DNA of 64,000 nt from Cycas panzhihuaensis (lineage: Eukaryota > Cycadophyta). A model generated the notes under the pieces. It was not told where the DNA came from and ran no database searches. It was given only the letters and a program-made list of their open reading frames with translations. The stretch covers positions 71,369,741 to 71,433,740 of the forward strand of contig CM041465.1 in assembly GCA_023213395.1 (NCBI GenBank), in the 5' to 3' direction. The first letter of the stretch is position 1. Each line of letters opens with the position of its first letter. Shown in pieces: positions 22,061 to 33,689 of this stretch. Position numbers and translations under genes: made by a program.

Positions 22061-24144
22061 ACCGCCATATCACTTTTCAATTAAAAGGAATCCATTATGG
22101 AGGATAAGGTTATGTTAATTGATAATACAAGCATTGAAGTTGTCAAGGTCATGTGCCACATGAATGCACTATTGATAACAAATAAGGGTATTTATAGAGA
22201 TGATTATTGAGTGGATGCCAAGTGGCAAGTGAGAATGGCAATAGAGTTGCTACTACTATAATGGTTAATAGTTCACATAAGAGGCATAATATTTTATAGA
22301 AGAAGACCAATTCTAGTGAGAGACAAGAATCCTCATTACATCTTGAGGTTTTTAATGAGAGTAGTATAGAGGAAACCCATACTAAGTCAATCAAATGGAA
22401 GAAGAATTCTACTAATAAGAATGAGTAGAAACCTTATAAACTAGTTGGCTAAGGAGTTATTAGCACTTCAGTTATAAAGTATTCAACTCAATAGTTTAGA
22501 AGGAAGTTTACACAAATGGGGATTGAGAAGGATGAGTAGTTTTAGAAGGTGAGATACCTAAATCATAAAAACTTTTAACTATAGGAATAAGCTAAAGAAG
22601 AGGGATGGCATAAATGAGTATTACAAATAGATGTAGTATATGAAGCATAAGTGTTAGGACTATAGTTTATGGATGAAGAAGAGGTAAGCTTAATAAAAAG
22701 CCTTGGAGAGAAGGATGATAGCCTGAGAGGTAAATTTAAGTAAAGAGTTGATGAATCATTATGCTACTAGAGGGTTGTAAAAGTAAAAAAAAGACATGCT
22801 CAACTTAGAGGGGTCCACTTTTTTAAAAAAATAGGACATTGAGGTAGGAGTATTACTCTCCTTTATTTTTTCATCATTAAAATTGAGTAGGGACTTGAAA
22901 CCATGGTTTTGGAGTTTACAAGTCTACAAAGTTATAGTCATTTTAAATATCTATGGACATTATGATAAATTAAAAGAATTTGTTTTCTAAATAAAGCTTG
23001 CTGAGAACATTCTAATGAGCTTGAGAAATTGAGAATCAACCTTGTGGATGAAAAATTATAGGTATATAAAGTTTAAGGTTTTATAGTTTACAAAGGTAAC
23101 AATTTACAAATTATCCTCATGTAAAAGGTGAGAGGATTTTATGAGATTTATAACAAAATTTAGTTTACTAGGTGTTGGACCAAATTGTAGAGTTTTGGTC
23201 CATGTAATAATGGAATGCTAAGAATTGAATGAGAAGATGACACATGACGCAGGGTTATAGTTTAGAGAAGACTACAAGGTATAAGAAGATTCTAAGTATT
23301 TTGGAGGAGAAGTGTTAACTCTTGATAAGTTGGAGAAAAATCAAAATCCATAAAGTGGAGAAGAATGAAGTCATAAAGACTTTATCCATGAAGGAGTTGA
23401 TTTTGTAGATTTATGGAAGTTAAAACGTTAAGAGAGGGGACATTCCATAGGGTATAAGACTACAAACGGAAAAGGTTTGTAAAGAGAGTAAATTCACATT
23501 TATGTGCTTCACATAGAATTGGAAATCTAGGGAAGCTAAGAAGTGTTGTCTTTCATAAAGTGGTGGAGTGCAAAAATATGAAATAAGTGAATTCTCAAAG
23601 GGAGTTATTTTGTGTTTTCATACACGTTGGGAAAGTCACCAATTTAAGTTTCCACAAAGTAAAGGTCTATAAAGACAAATTATCAAGTGGTAAATAATAA
23701 AGCCAAAAGGCACAAAGGAACTAGAGGTTTGAAAGATAGTAAGATATATGAAGTTGCAAAGTTCATGGGAGGAGTGAATTAATGGATTCATAAATATTGT
23801 AAAAGCTCAAGATAACTAATGCAAAGTAAGAGTTTGCAAAGTTATGAAAGGTGGAAACTATGATATTCACAATAAAAGTAAAATTGAACTTCACAAATAT
23901 TGAAAAGTTATGGAATATAAAAAACTATAAAGTAAGAGTTTATAAACCGGTGAAGTATAAATAATGGGAGGAGATAAAAATCATGAAAAAATAAAAGCAT
24001 GATGAAATAGATTTCTCTATAAATGATGACTTTTGATAGCTACAAAATCTAGTTAGTTATAACTTCTTCATAATAATCACATGTTGGCGGTTACAACCCC
24101 TTGATGGTGATACTTCTTAAAAATCTTAAAAGTGGAAGGAAAAT
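22061..24144. other. Decayed E6 interior
   Basis: No RT, RNase H or integrase motif can be read. The sequence is purine-rich on the plus strand, with recurring text such as GTTTGCAAAGTTATG and AAAGTTATGGAATATAAA that suggests degenerate short repeats between about 22,900 and 23,990. Confidence 0.5.
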
Positions 24145-24159
24145 AAGAGAGAAGGGGGA
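24145..24159 (+). other. Polypurine tract of E6
   Basis: AAGAGAGAAGGGGGA lies directly before the right LTR and matches the tract before the left LTR at 19,955-19,969. Confidence 0.7.
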
Positions 24160-24345
24160 GTTTTTGGATAGAGAGGTCTATTTTTTATAGAAGAGATTAA
24201 GTAGAGAAACCTATTGGTCATTATTTACTCTAAGCAAAGGGCTATTAAACATGCAAATCCCATAGAGATAAGAATGCATCTTGTAACAAAAGTTGATCTC
24301 ATAGAGGTAAGACAAGTCTAAAGTAATTATGTTACTAGAGAATAA
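24160..24345 (+). repeat. Right LTR of E6, first piece
   Basis: It aligns with 19970-20165 of the left LTR and is broken off by E5. The leading T of TG appears to be lost. Confidence 0.7.
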
Positions 24346-25378
24346 TGCGTGCTCTCCCCTTAATTTCAACAAAACTCAAGTAATAAGAGAACACACATGA
24401 GAATGACAATTATATTATGAAGACAACATGCTTATATTACCAACACATAAGCATAAGTATAACACACAATAAATTAAGGTAAACCTTTATTACTAATAAG
24501 GGGATTATACTAACCTAAGAAGGGTTAGGCATATGCCTAAACTACAATAATTAAAGAACCCTTAACCCAATATGCAATGAGAGGAAGAAGGGAGGGAAAG
24601 CCTAATGCACTCTTATGTATCCACCGTATGCATCCAATGTTCTTTTATAATCTTTCCTCCTAACTATTTTCTAACTAACTTCCAACTAATTCTTAGCTAA
24701 ATCATTAGTAATAATTTATTAACATTAATAACAATTATATTATCTATCATAATTATGATCTAGGGTCCCAGTCATGCTCTAATTATGACTTGATCATAGT
24801 TGTGCTTTAATTACAACTTGGTTACACTTATTGTTATAATTATGACTCAGTTGCACTTATTGTTGTGATTGTGACCCAGTCATACTTATGTTATGATTAC
24901 AACCTGATCACACTTATGCTATGATTGTGACCTGGTAATACTTACTACTATAATTATAACCTAATCACACTTATACTCTGATTATGACTCGATCGTACTT
25001 GCTACTATGATGATAACCTGGTTGTACTTGTGCTCTGATTGCAACTTAGTCACACTTATTATTATGATTACGACCTAGTCTCACTTACTACTATGATTAT
25101 GACCTAGCTGCACTTGTGACTATAATCATGATCTAGTTGCACTTGCAACTACAATTTTTTCAAACTTCACTTATGCTTTTTCAATCATCCTTTGGTCACG
25201 ACTTAACAAATCTATGTACATTTTCACCTGCACATATCTTCCCTATTATAAAATCAATGAGTGTCCTCATTTGTTCTAAAGTTTTAAAATTTTTCTAAAT
25301 CATTCAACTCCCCAAAAATTTTAAAATCAACAATATTTTGATACATAAGTGATCATATTTTTTCAACAAGCCTTATCA
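24346..25378 (+). repeat. Left LTR of E5
   Basis: It starts TGCGTGCTCTCCCC and shares long blocks with the right copy, including AATCATATTATGAAGACAAC-type text, CTAACCTAAGAAGGGT and TTTTTCAATCATCCTTT. It contains a 29-bp tandem array in its second half. The end is ambiguous between 25,368 (CAACA) and 25,378. Confidence 0.8.
24752..25155 (+). repeat. 29-bp tandem array in the left LTR of E5
   Basis: About 14 imperfect units follow the consensus GATTATGACC-TGGTCACACTT-RCTACTAT with 28-29-bp spacing. Units differ mostly by transitions. Because 29 is not a multiple of three, no long frame runs through it. The same array is present in the other LTR. Confidence 0.85.
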
Positions 25379-25381
25379 TAA

Positions 25382-25393
25382 TGATGTTAGAGC
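25382..25393 (+). other. Possible primer binding site of E5
   Basis: TGATGTTAGAGC differs from TGGTATCAGAGC by three transitions and lies just inside the left LTR. Confidence 0.5.
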
Positions 25394-27426
25394 TTGACTA
25401 TGATCTGCTAAGACAACTTTTAATGGTATAGTTCTCCCCTTGGGTTGTCTATCTCCTCTTGATGTATCCTATTTTTTAATATTCTACATAGCTGTGTCTT
25501 TCTACTTTTCTTATTCTACCTACTTTTCTATATCATCTTTTACAAAGTCATCTGTTTTCTTTTTTCCTTTTTCTTTTTATTTACTCAACTACTTCATTAG
25601 GTCCCTTGTATATACCATCTATTACATAACAGAACAACCATAGCATAACTAACAACATCATCATTATACAAAAGACTAAATAAATCATGGTCATATTGAA
25701 TACATTTCTACACTTTCCATAATAAGGATGAAGTCTATATGAGGTCACAAACATCAATTAGAACTTATGGGTAACTAGCCACTATGTTTGCCAGTCACTA
25801 AAACATCCCTTAGATACATAGTTTATCATCCTATCAACTTGAAGTCTATATAAGACATAACTGTCTATTTTAGCTTATAGGTAACTAACCATTGATCCTA
25901 CTAGTTGCTAGGATGTCCCTTGTATACCTAATTTATTAACATTGACTGAAATCTTAATCTTAGGGTTATAATGTTGTAGAATAAACCTATTATTACTAGA
26001 AGCTTATACAATCATTACTACTAGAAGTTATTATTATACTTAATACTACCATTAGAATCCTATCGTGGACAAGAAAAAAACCTTAGAAAATTTGAGATTA
26101 AAAAAACTTTCCCACAGTTACCTTATATACCTATACTATAGAAGTGCATTCCCCTTTTATCTTATACCTTTTAACATCTATATCTTATGTGCTATACTGT
26201 AAATCAATATTGGGTTATTATGATAATTTTGATGTGTGTCCATATCATACCTCACCCTTACTTGGCATTTAACCCATTCATGTCTAAGTGTAAAAAAGTA
26301 TTAGATGTTTGGTTGGTTAGGCCTATACCTAGAAACAACATTCAACTAGCCATGTATAATAAAGTTCCAAGTCATATCCCAATAGATGCTTAGAAAAAGA
26401 AAAGCATAAGTATTCAACGTTGATCAAATATTACACTATACTTAAATCACTCCCTAGGATGCTATTAATCCATTATTTAGTCTTAATTCTTGATTCTTTA
26501 AGACCAACCACTTGAAAAGAACTAAAATAATTAAGACATCTAGAAAGCTTCATGTCTTCTTAGTAAGTAAACTAAAATTCTAGAATTATTTGCTAGAATT
26601 CTAAGTATCATCTATTGAAATTCTTCTATAGTTCTAAGCATTATCTACTAAAATTCTATAAAATATTATCTTTTATAATTTGTTATATTTATGAATATTA
26701 TTTGCTAAAAATTTATTAAGTATTATTTGCTAAAATTCTACTACATATCTTAGTATTATCTGCTAGAATTTTGAACATAGTCTATTGTAGATTTAAACAT
26801 TATCTACTAGAATTTTAAACATGGTTTACTACAGATATCTAGGAACCAAAAATATAACTTGCACTCTCCTAGTTTCAAAGCCTCATATAACACAACCTCC
26901 ATCCATGCAACCAACATGATTATGCTTGAAGACATAAGGGTAAAATGTAATTAATACAAATATTGAGCAATTTGTATCAATTGTATCAATTGAAGTCTAA
27001 CAGACTTCAAATCATATAGTAATTATTAATAACTTTAACATTCACTAATTAGTAATCTATATTGTTATAATTTTGATGACATTTGTTAAATATTTTAGTC
27101 TTAAAAAAAGAAGAACACCTCTAGAGGTAAATTAGAAATGTTAACTTATCTTGCATCATTGTTGCCACTTAAATCTTAGTCTGTAGTCCATTCAAGAGGT
27201 GTTATTAAACAAATCTAAACTCGCTAAGAACTCTTTTGCTATTGAATGCAATATAATTGGTCATTACATGCTAAAAAAACCTTACGATGCATGCCTTCAT
27301 GCCTCATTGTTTACATATTCCTCACTCTTTGATGTGTTACTACTATCATGTAGCCACATTAAAGAGTGCTAAGAATAAAAATCTAAAAAAATTTATGGGA
27401 TTTGAACCACTCTAATGGTGCTAAAA
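25394..27426. other. E5 interior, non-coding
   Basis: I see no retroviral domain. The segment 26,560-26,840 repeats variants of CTAGAATTTTAAACATTATC about ten times at irregular spacing of roughly 30-45 bp, a degenerate tandem array. The remaining sequence is untyped. Confidence 0.5.
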
Positions 27427-28420
27427 TGTATTCTCTCCCCTTGCGTTTAATAGAACTCAAGCAAGAAGAGAACACATAGGAGAATAATAATCATATTATG
27501 AAGACAACATGCTTATATTACTAACATGGAAGCATAAATATAATATACAATAGATTGAAGTAAGCCTTATTTTATTACCAAGAAAGGGACTGCACTAACC
27601 TAAGAAGGGTCAAATGCAAGCCTGAACTATAATAATTGAAGAACCATTAACCTAATATGCAATGCAAGATATAATGTAAGAAGGAAGTGAAAGTTTAATG
27701 CACTCTTATGTATCTACTATATGTATCTAATGTTCTTTTAAAACCTTCCTCCCTAACCATTTCCTAACTATCTTCCAACTAACTCCTAACTAACACCCAA
27801 CTAACTTTCAAATAACTCATTAATAATAGTTCATTAATATTAACAATAATTACATTAGCTATTATAATTATAATTTAGGATCCTAGTCATATTCTAATTA
27901 TGACTTAATCATAATTATGCTTTGATTGTGACCTGGTTGTACTTGCTACTATAATTATAACATGGTTATACTTTCTACTATAATTGTAACCCTATCATAC
28001 TTACTATTATGATACAAGTATGATCATGTCATACTTATGTTGTAATTATGATGTAGTTATACTTGCTATTGTGATTGTGACTCGATCACACTTATGCTCT
28101 GATTATGACTTGGTCATGCTTGCTACTATGATTACAACCTAGCCATACTTGTGTTATGATTAAAGACTAATCACACTTACTATTGTGATTACAACTTAGT
28201 TACACTTGTGACTACAATCATGATTTAGTCACACTCGTAACTATAATATGATCGTACTTCACTTATGGTTTTTCAATCATCCTTTAGTCATAGATTTGAC
28301 TTTCCTAAAAAATCTATATACATTTTCACTCACACATAGATAAGCAATTTATTGCTTGATTAAAACCATCCATATTAGGCATCTTTATTATGTGATCATA
28401 TTTTAACAACATAAGTTACA
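27427..28420 (+). repeat. Right LTR of E5
   Basis: It pairs with 24346-25378. It starts TGTATTCTCTCCCC and ends near AACAACATAAGTTACA. It is flanked on the right by the resumed E6 LTR. Confidence 0.8.
27862..28250 (+). repeat. 29-bp tandem array in the right LTR of E5
   Basis: About 13 imperfect units of the same family as 24752-25155 lie at the equivalent LTR position. Confidence 0.83.
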
Positions 28421-28475
28421 TAGTTTATTTAGGTATATTAACTATTTAGTTGTAAAGAATCTCTAAAGGAGAATA

Positions 28476-28522
<47 letters not shown>

Positions 28523-28770
28523 CATATTTGATTTGAATCCATATAATGGAAATTATATTCATTTAATTTTCCATTCTGTAAATATATCTTTCTTAAAGAT
28601 TATATATTTGACTATTTAACATATTTTTGATGTGCACGTGCCGCATTAAGTTGGAGAGATTCCCACAAAGAAAAAAGATCCTATTAATAGAGCCTTTGTT
28701 CAAAGGACTTTTAGTTTGATTATGAATATAGATAAAGGAAAATCATAGATTAGCTAAGAGATTTGCATCA
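28421..28770 (+). repeat. Right LTR of E6, second piece
   Basis: It continues the LTR after E5 and aligns with 20,245-20,547, for example GATTTGAATCCATATAA and TTAAAGATTATATATTTGA. It includes an expanded AT microsatellite that is absent from the left copy. Confidence 0.72.
28479..28521. repeat. (AT)n microsatellite
   Basis: About 21 AT units lie inside the E6 right LTR. The left LTR has only ATGTATATAGC at the matching place (around 20,291), so the tract expanded after the two LTRs separated. Confidence 0.93.
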
Positions 28771-29493
28771 TCATTACTTTCTAGACTACCTATACTTCTT
28801 AATCATAAATTCTACTCTTAAGTTTCATCTTTTCTTGTCACTCAATTACCTTCATATTCCATCTCTACCCTTGATGTATATTTTGTTTATATCCCTATCT
28901 AAACCTCTTGCCTACATGGAATTCCTATTATGCCAACTAATCTAAATCTCATCATTCGATCTATTATCTCGTGGACCTCCATTTAACCCATTCACAACTA
29001 GGAAACCCTAATTATATATCTTATTTCATGACCCTTTATTATATCAATCTCATCTTCCTAACCTCATGCTAAACCCCTCCCTTAAGGATAGTTCTCTATG
29101 GATATAATATATAAATAGGATATATGTCCTCAACCTAATTGAATCCTCAACACATGCGTCCTAAGATCTTCCACACATAAGATCTTACACAAAAGGTATC
29201 TAAGATATATTATCATCGTAAATGTGAAAAGGATATATATGGCTTACTTTTAGAAGATAACATAAAGGAGGGCCAAACTTCTATAATATTTTAGATTTAT
29301 CAAGTGGTGGATTGAAGATGTACATTTCCTCTTCCATGCTTCTTGAGTAAAGCATTCTAAGAATTGTCATGGATCTATTAAGCCCAAGGTATAGAAAAGA
29401 ATTACTTTAATGACAAAGTATCTTAAGGAGGGAGGAATTGTAACAAACTAAATCTCTTATCAATATTTTAATTATTGTTGAAGGTGACTCTGT

Positions 29494-29528
<35 letters not shown>

Positions 29529-29999
29529 AAAGATACAATTTTAAAAATATAGTTTTATATATTCTCTTCTAAATAGAATAGTCTAATTGAAATTAAATTA
29601 GAGGGAAGAGTATTTTTAGGGAATTTCTCATTTATAAAGGATAAAAGGCTTAAAGAAGGATTGGAGCTTAAGGAAGACCAAAGTTCCACTTAGGGTCTAA
29701 CTTATGGTGGTTAAAAGAATCCCATTCTAATAAAGTATAGATCTCTTACACTCCATAATCTAATCCAATGTAGAGCACTCTTCCATCAACCAAAACCTTG
29801 GTATAAAATTGCACAAAGATTTGAAGGAAGTTATAAGACAAGTTAGAGAACTCTAACAAATAATGCAAGACGTAAAGATATTATAAATCATAGTTAATTA
29901 GTTGATATTTAACATGAAGTCCTATTATAAACTACTAAAGGAATTCATGGAGTAAGGGAAGAAAACCAAGGAAATTTATTTAGCTCCTAGAAAGACAAG
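28771..29999. other. Unassigned region before E7
   Basis: It may hold the 5' LTR and leader of E7. A possible primer-like GGTATCTAAG lies near 29,195, after TTACACA, but without a second LTR copy this cannot be confirmed. A (TC)n tract lies at 29498-29525. Confidence 0.35.
29498..29525. repeat. (TC)n microsatellite
   Basis: About 14 TC units, otherwise featureless. Confidence 0.93.
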
Positions 30000-30740
30000 T
30001 CGGTTGGTGTTAAAAGTTATGGTACCTAGAAGCATTAGAAAATAAGCTTATTGAGGATGAATGGGTTATGGCAATATGCAGAAGGGAAAGTTCCTCGACT
30101 AGGTTCAAGTTTCCCTATTGATGAAAAGGATAAATATGAAGCCAAAAAATATGTTGCTTTAGGTCTAATTAATATATCCATAAGTGGAGTTTTGATGGAG
30201 AATGTAAAGATACATATATCTAAAGAGGCATGGGAGGCCATAACATCAATTTTTTAAACCAAGAATAATGAAAGGATCATGATTATAAAAGATCAATTGT
30301 ACAGTCAGAGAATGATTAGTTCTATGGCTAAATATCTCTAGTAAGTAAAGATGATATTTAATTGGTTGGAGAATGTTAGAGAGACTATTGATGATAAGGA
30401 TATCATAATACTTGTATTAAGGAGTCTGTCAAAGATATATGAAAATTTTATGATGAGTTTTTTCTTGTCAAAGAAATAAGAAAGAATCTCATTTATCAAA
30501 TTTAAAGTATTTTTTCTACAACATGAATAGATTCTATAGGATAACATTATGGAATAATCCTTTAGAGATTTTTTTAGCAAAATTGAAAGGGAATAAACCA
30601 TTCATTCTTAAGAAGAAGGATAGTCCAAAATAATAGACTATTCAAGAGGTGAACTTAAAGGGGCAACTGAAGATTTATTTTTATTATAATAAACCAAATC
30701 ATTTTAAAAGATATTATAAGAAGTTGTAGGTTAATCAAAA
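30000..30740 (+). pseudogene. E7 gag (Ty1/copia)
   Basis: This is plus-strand copia Gag. The open piece 30051-30257 reads LWQYAEGKVPRLGSSFPIDE, then YEAKKYVALGLINISISG and ISKEAWEAITSIF, the typical sequence of this Gag family. The frame continues with stops through IIILVLRSLSKIYENF. The zinc knuckle at 30676-30717 has all three cysteines changed to Tyr (YFYYNKPNHFKRYY), with the His kept, so it cannot bind zinc. Confidence 0.85.
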
Positions 30741-30869
30741 TAATTAAAAGAAGTAGAGAAATCAACAAAGCTAGGAGAGGAAGAAATTATAGCTAAGACA
30801 TTTTTCTAGCCATACTTTAGGGTTAAGTGACAAGGTAAAAAAACTCTTCATGGAAGCTTCACAAATAAG

Positions 30870-31935
30870 TCATAAGTTATATCATATTTAGTACATTAAA
30901 TTAAGAGCTTCTAAACATATGATAGATGGCTTTGAATAGTTTAGAAACATATGGAAGGCTAATAGATAGGTAGTCATATTAGGAGATGATAATGTGCTAA
31001 AGGTAGAAGGTTTAAGAGAGGTTCTAATTATCATGCCAAATGGAGAAGATTTCTACATAGAAGATGTGATGTACATACTAAGTCTAAATAAGAATATTAT
31101 TTTTATTAGCTATATTCAAGATAATAAGATGAGTATTCTCTTAAAGGATAATAAGGCTATGATCAGTGATATTAATGGGAAAGTCATAGATAAAGGAATT
31201 AGAGATGATAGTCATTATGAACTCTTAGTTAAATCTGTAAACCAAAGAGCTCTAATTAATGCATCTTATAAAAATTAGTTATGGTGTAAAATCAAGGAAT
31301 TTTTACACTCATCCTATCTTTATTTAATGCATAAATTAAATATGGTTCAAGGTGTTCCTAAACTAAAACCAATAAATAATTTATGTGAACCTTGCATCAT
31401 GGACAAACAACATAGGGAGAAGTTTCAAAAAGGTAAAGCTTGCAAAGTGACAAAGAAAATTAGCCTTATCCACTTAGATATTTATTGTTTTATTGTTATC
31501 GCTTCAATCAAAGGTGTGAGGTATTTCTTGACCTTCATTAATGACTTTTCAAGAGAAGTTTAAGCTTATTTGATAAAGGAGAAATCCAAAACCTTTGATA
31601 TTTTCAAAGAACCCAATGAGAAAGTGGAGAACGAGAGTCGTTAGAAATTGAAAATCCATAGACTAAACAATGGGGGAGAATACTCATTTAAAATATTTAT
31701 GTAGAATTGTAAGGAACACATAACTAGGAAGTAGTTATTAAGAATACACAAACCTTAATAGAACATAGTCATTAAGAGAATGAATAGAATCTTGGTAGAA
31801 AAGGTCGAGTTAATGATGAAGGGGAGAAATATCTTAAGAGTCTTTTGGGGTAGAAGATATTTGCATAGTAGTTTATTTAGCTAATTACAGTTCCATGAAG
31901 GCTATTTAGAATATGATACTATAGGAAGCATATTC
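30870..31935 (+). pseudogene. E7 pol: protease and integrase, truncated
   Basis: The protease region gives ASKHMIDGFE and VVILGDDNVLKVEG (about 30,905-31,015), and the open piece 30994-31278 continues with IEDVMYILSLNKNIIFIS. The pre-integrase block (LMHKLNMVQGVPKL, CEPCIMDKQHREKF) is at 31,327-31,430, followed by core text ISLIHLDIY and RYFLTFINDFSREV to 31,563 and a decayed NGGEYS. The frame fades at about 31,935 (VVYLANYSSMKAI), before any RT. RT, RNase H and 3' LTR are missing. Confidence 0.83.
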
Positions 31936-32955
31936 ATGAAGCTTTTTTCTTAATTTTTCCCCTCTTGCCCAAAATGTAGAAATGTTAGATATAATTTTAT
32001 TTCTTGTACATTAGATAAATATCCACTATGTGTCATTTACCTAATGTTGTATTTAATTACCTACACTTGATATTTTCCTTATACTACATTTGATTAAGTA
32101 TTTATTTAGTTTACTTATGAATATTACACTTCTCATGCAATTGATACTTCCACTAACATCTCTCATATATTATGGAGCTACAATAATATTGTGTCAATAC
32201 ATGAAACTTGCATCTTTTTTTCCATTGTAATGTTTCTCTCTCTTTTTTTGTTATTCACTCACATTATGTTTCTTTTACATTTTAATCTCATACTCTAAAT
32301 ATAATTGTTCCTCTTACATAACTTATTACATAGATCTCTTTGAATAAATGAGAATTAAGTACTCATAGTTTACAAATGAATATTATATAAAGAAGTTATG
32401 CTCCTTTTATGATATTTTTTCCCCTCCCATGGCCTTGTTTTCCATTTCTTAAGATCAACTTCATAATTAATCCCTAAAATATAGGATATTTCTCCTAGAA
32501 AATGACTTCTATATTGATTTGGAAGATCTATTCTCTTAATTGATTCATTATGTATATATTTTTCTTTAGGTCTTTTTTATCCTAAACCTTTCTAAAGAGT
32601 AGGGCAACCCTCATTTCTTATTTGATTCCACTTAAGCAAGATATTATTTATCTAATTTTTAAATCTGATTTTATTATTGGAATAAGGACTGATACATATA
32701 TAATTTCACTATGATCACATTTCTAAATTTAGACTATCATTTCTCTATTTTTATCAAAATTCTGCCATATTTCATCTCAGTCTATTATACATCTTTTAGA
32801 TAATGTTTTTATGGTATTGATCCCTTGATATCATTGGTTCTCTTTATGAGTTCTATAGTTCTATATCTTTTGTACCATATGTCATCAATATATTATTTGT
32901 GATATACCATATATTGCCAAATAACTTTAGTAGTATTCTCTATTATTATGCCATA
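31936..32955. other. Untyped AT-rich spacer
   Basis: This kilobase between the truncated E7 integrase and E8 gag may contain the leader of E8. I see no LTR pair, domain or array in it. Confidence 0.4.
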
Positions 32956-33650
32956 CTTTCTTAGTTAGTGAAGATGCAAGCCTATTTCAACATTCATCCA
33001 TGCTCTAAGAGAGAAAATCTTATTTGCATCCCTATATTTGAGTAATCAAGGACTACAATGGTTTACTTAGTGGTATAAGGACTATGAGAATATTGCAAAT
33101 TTCAATTAAAGTTCTTTTTGTCTTATAATCAATGAGTAATATGAAGATATGTGGGATAGAGATTTCTACTCTTCATCATCTCTAACAATGGGAGTGGTAT
33201 AATAATATAAAGAAGAATTTCAAAATTTATAGAGCATGTTATTGACCACAATAAATGAGAATCTATTATCAGAAACACATCACAGAGGTTTTAAACCAAA
33301 TATTTGCTATATGTTGAAAAGGTTAGGGGTTATAAATCTTAAACAAATAACATAAAAGGTTAGAGGTATTAAGGCTAAATTTAATACAAATTAACATTAT
33401 GATATTAATTTTAGAAATAATTTCATAACATTACCAAAATCTTAGGCAATAGGCTCATTCTAAGAATAAGGAAGTTTGTCCACTTATGCCAAGGTTGAAC
33501 ATCTTAAAAGGAGAATATGTTTTAAATATGATGAAAAATAAACAAAGGTTCATCAATGCTCTAGTACAAATACTCAAAAGAAATTATTTATATTATAAAA
33601 TAAATAATAAATAACTAAGAAAATATTAGAGGAACCTATTACTAAGGATG
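32956..33650 (+). pseudogene. E8 gag (Ty3/gypsy)
   Basis: The plus-strand frame reads REKILFASLYLSNQGLQWFT and WYKDYENIANFN (about 33,010-33,105), a typical gypsy capsid segment, and later AKVEHLKRRICFKYDEK with a downstream HQC, the zinc knuckle preceding the protease. The second knuckle Cys is Tyr. Stops and frameshifts are frequent. Confidence 0.72.
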
Positions 33651-33689
33651 AATAATTCATAGAATAATTAGTGCTTAAAGATAAAATTA

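Larger units (their letters stand above)
24346..28420 (+). mobile_element. E5: non-autonomous element with ~1-kb LTRs
   Basis: Long direct repeats (24346-25378 and 27427-28420) flank a 2.05-kb interior without recognisable coding domains, as in LARD-type elements. A primer-like site next to the left LTR suggests plus orientation, but the polypurine tract is unclear. It interrupts the E6 right LTR. Compared with the E6 left LTR about 100 bp are missing at the insertion point, and I cannot find a target duplication. Confidence 0.72.
19970..28770 (+). mobile_element. E6: decayed Ty3/gypsy element containing E5
   Basis: Two LTRs of about 550-580 bp flank an interior with gypsy gag and protease-region remains; the right LTR is interrupted by E5 (24346-28420). 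RT and integrase are not recognisable between 22.1 and 24.1 kb, so the interior is deleted or highly decayed. The primer site and polypurine tract set the plus orientation. The left LTR is preceded by an extra internal 3' end, so no target duplication can be tested there. Confidence 0.7.

Noticed and set aside
24752-25155. 29-bp repeats as a CRISPR array
   Set aside because: Units are directly adjacent and imperfect, without unique spacers, and lie inside plant retrotransposon LTRs.
27395-27426. tRNA T-arm-like GGTTCAAATCCC on the minus strand next to the E5 right LTR
   Set aside because: No acceptor stem, D arm or anticodon arm can be folded around it, and it does not fit a primer site because it is not complementary to a tRNA 3' end.
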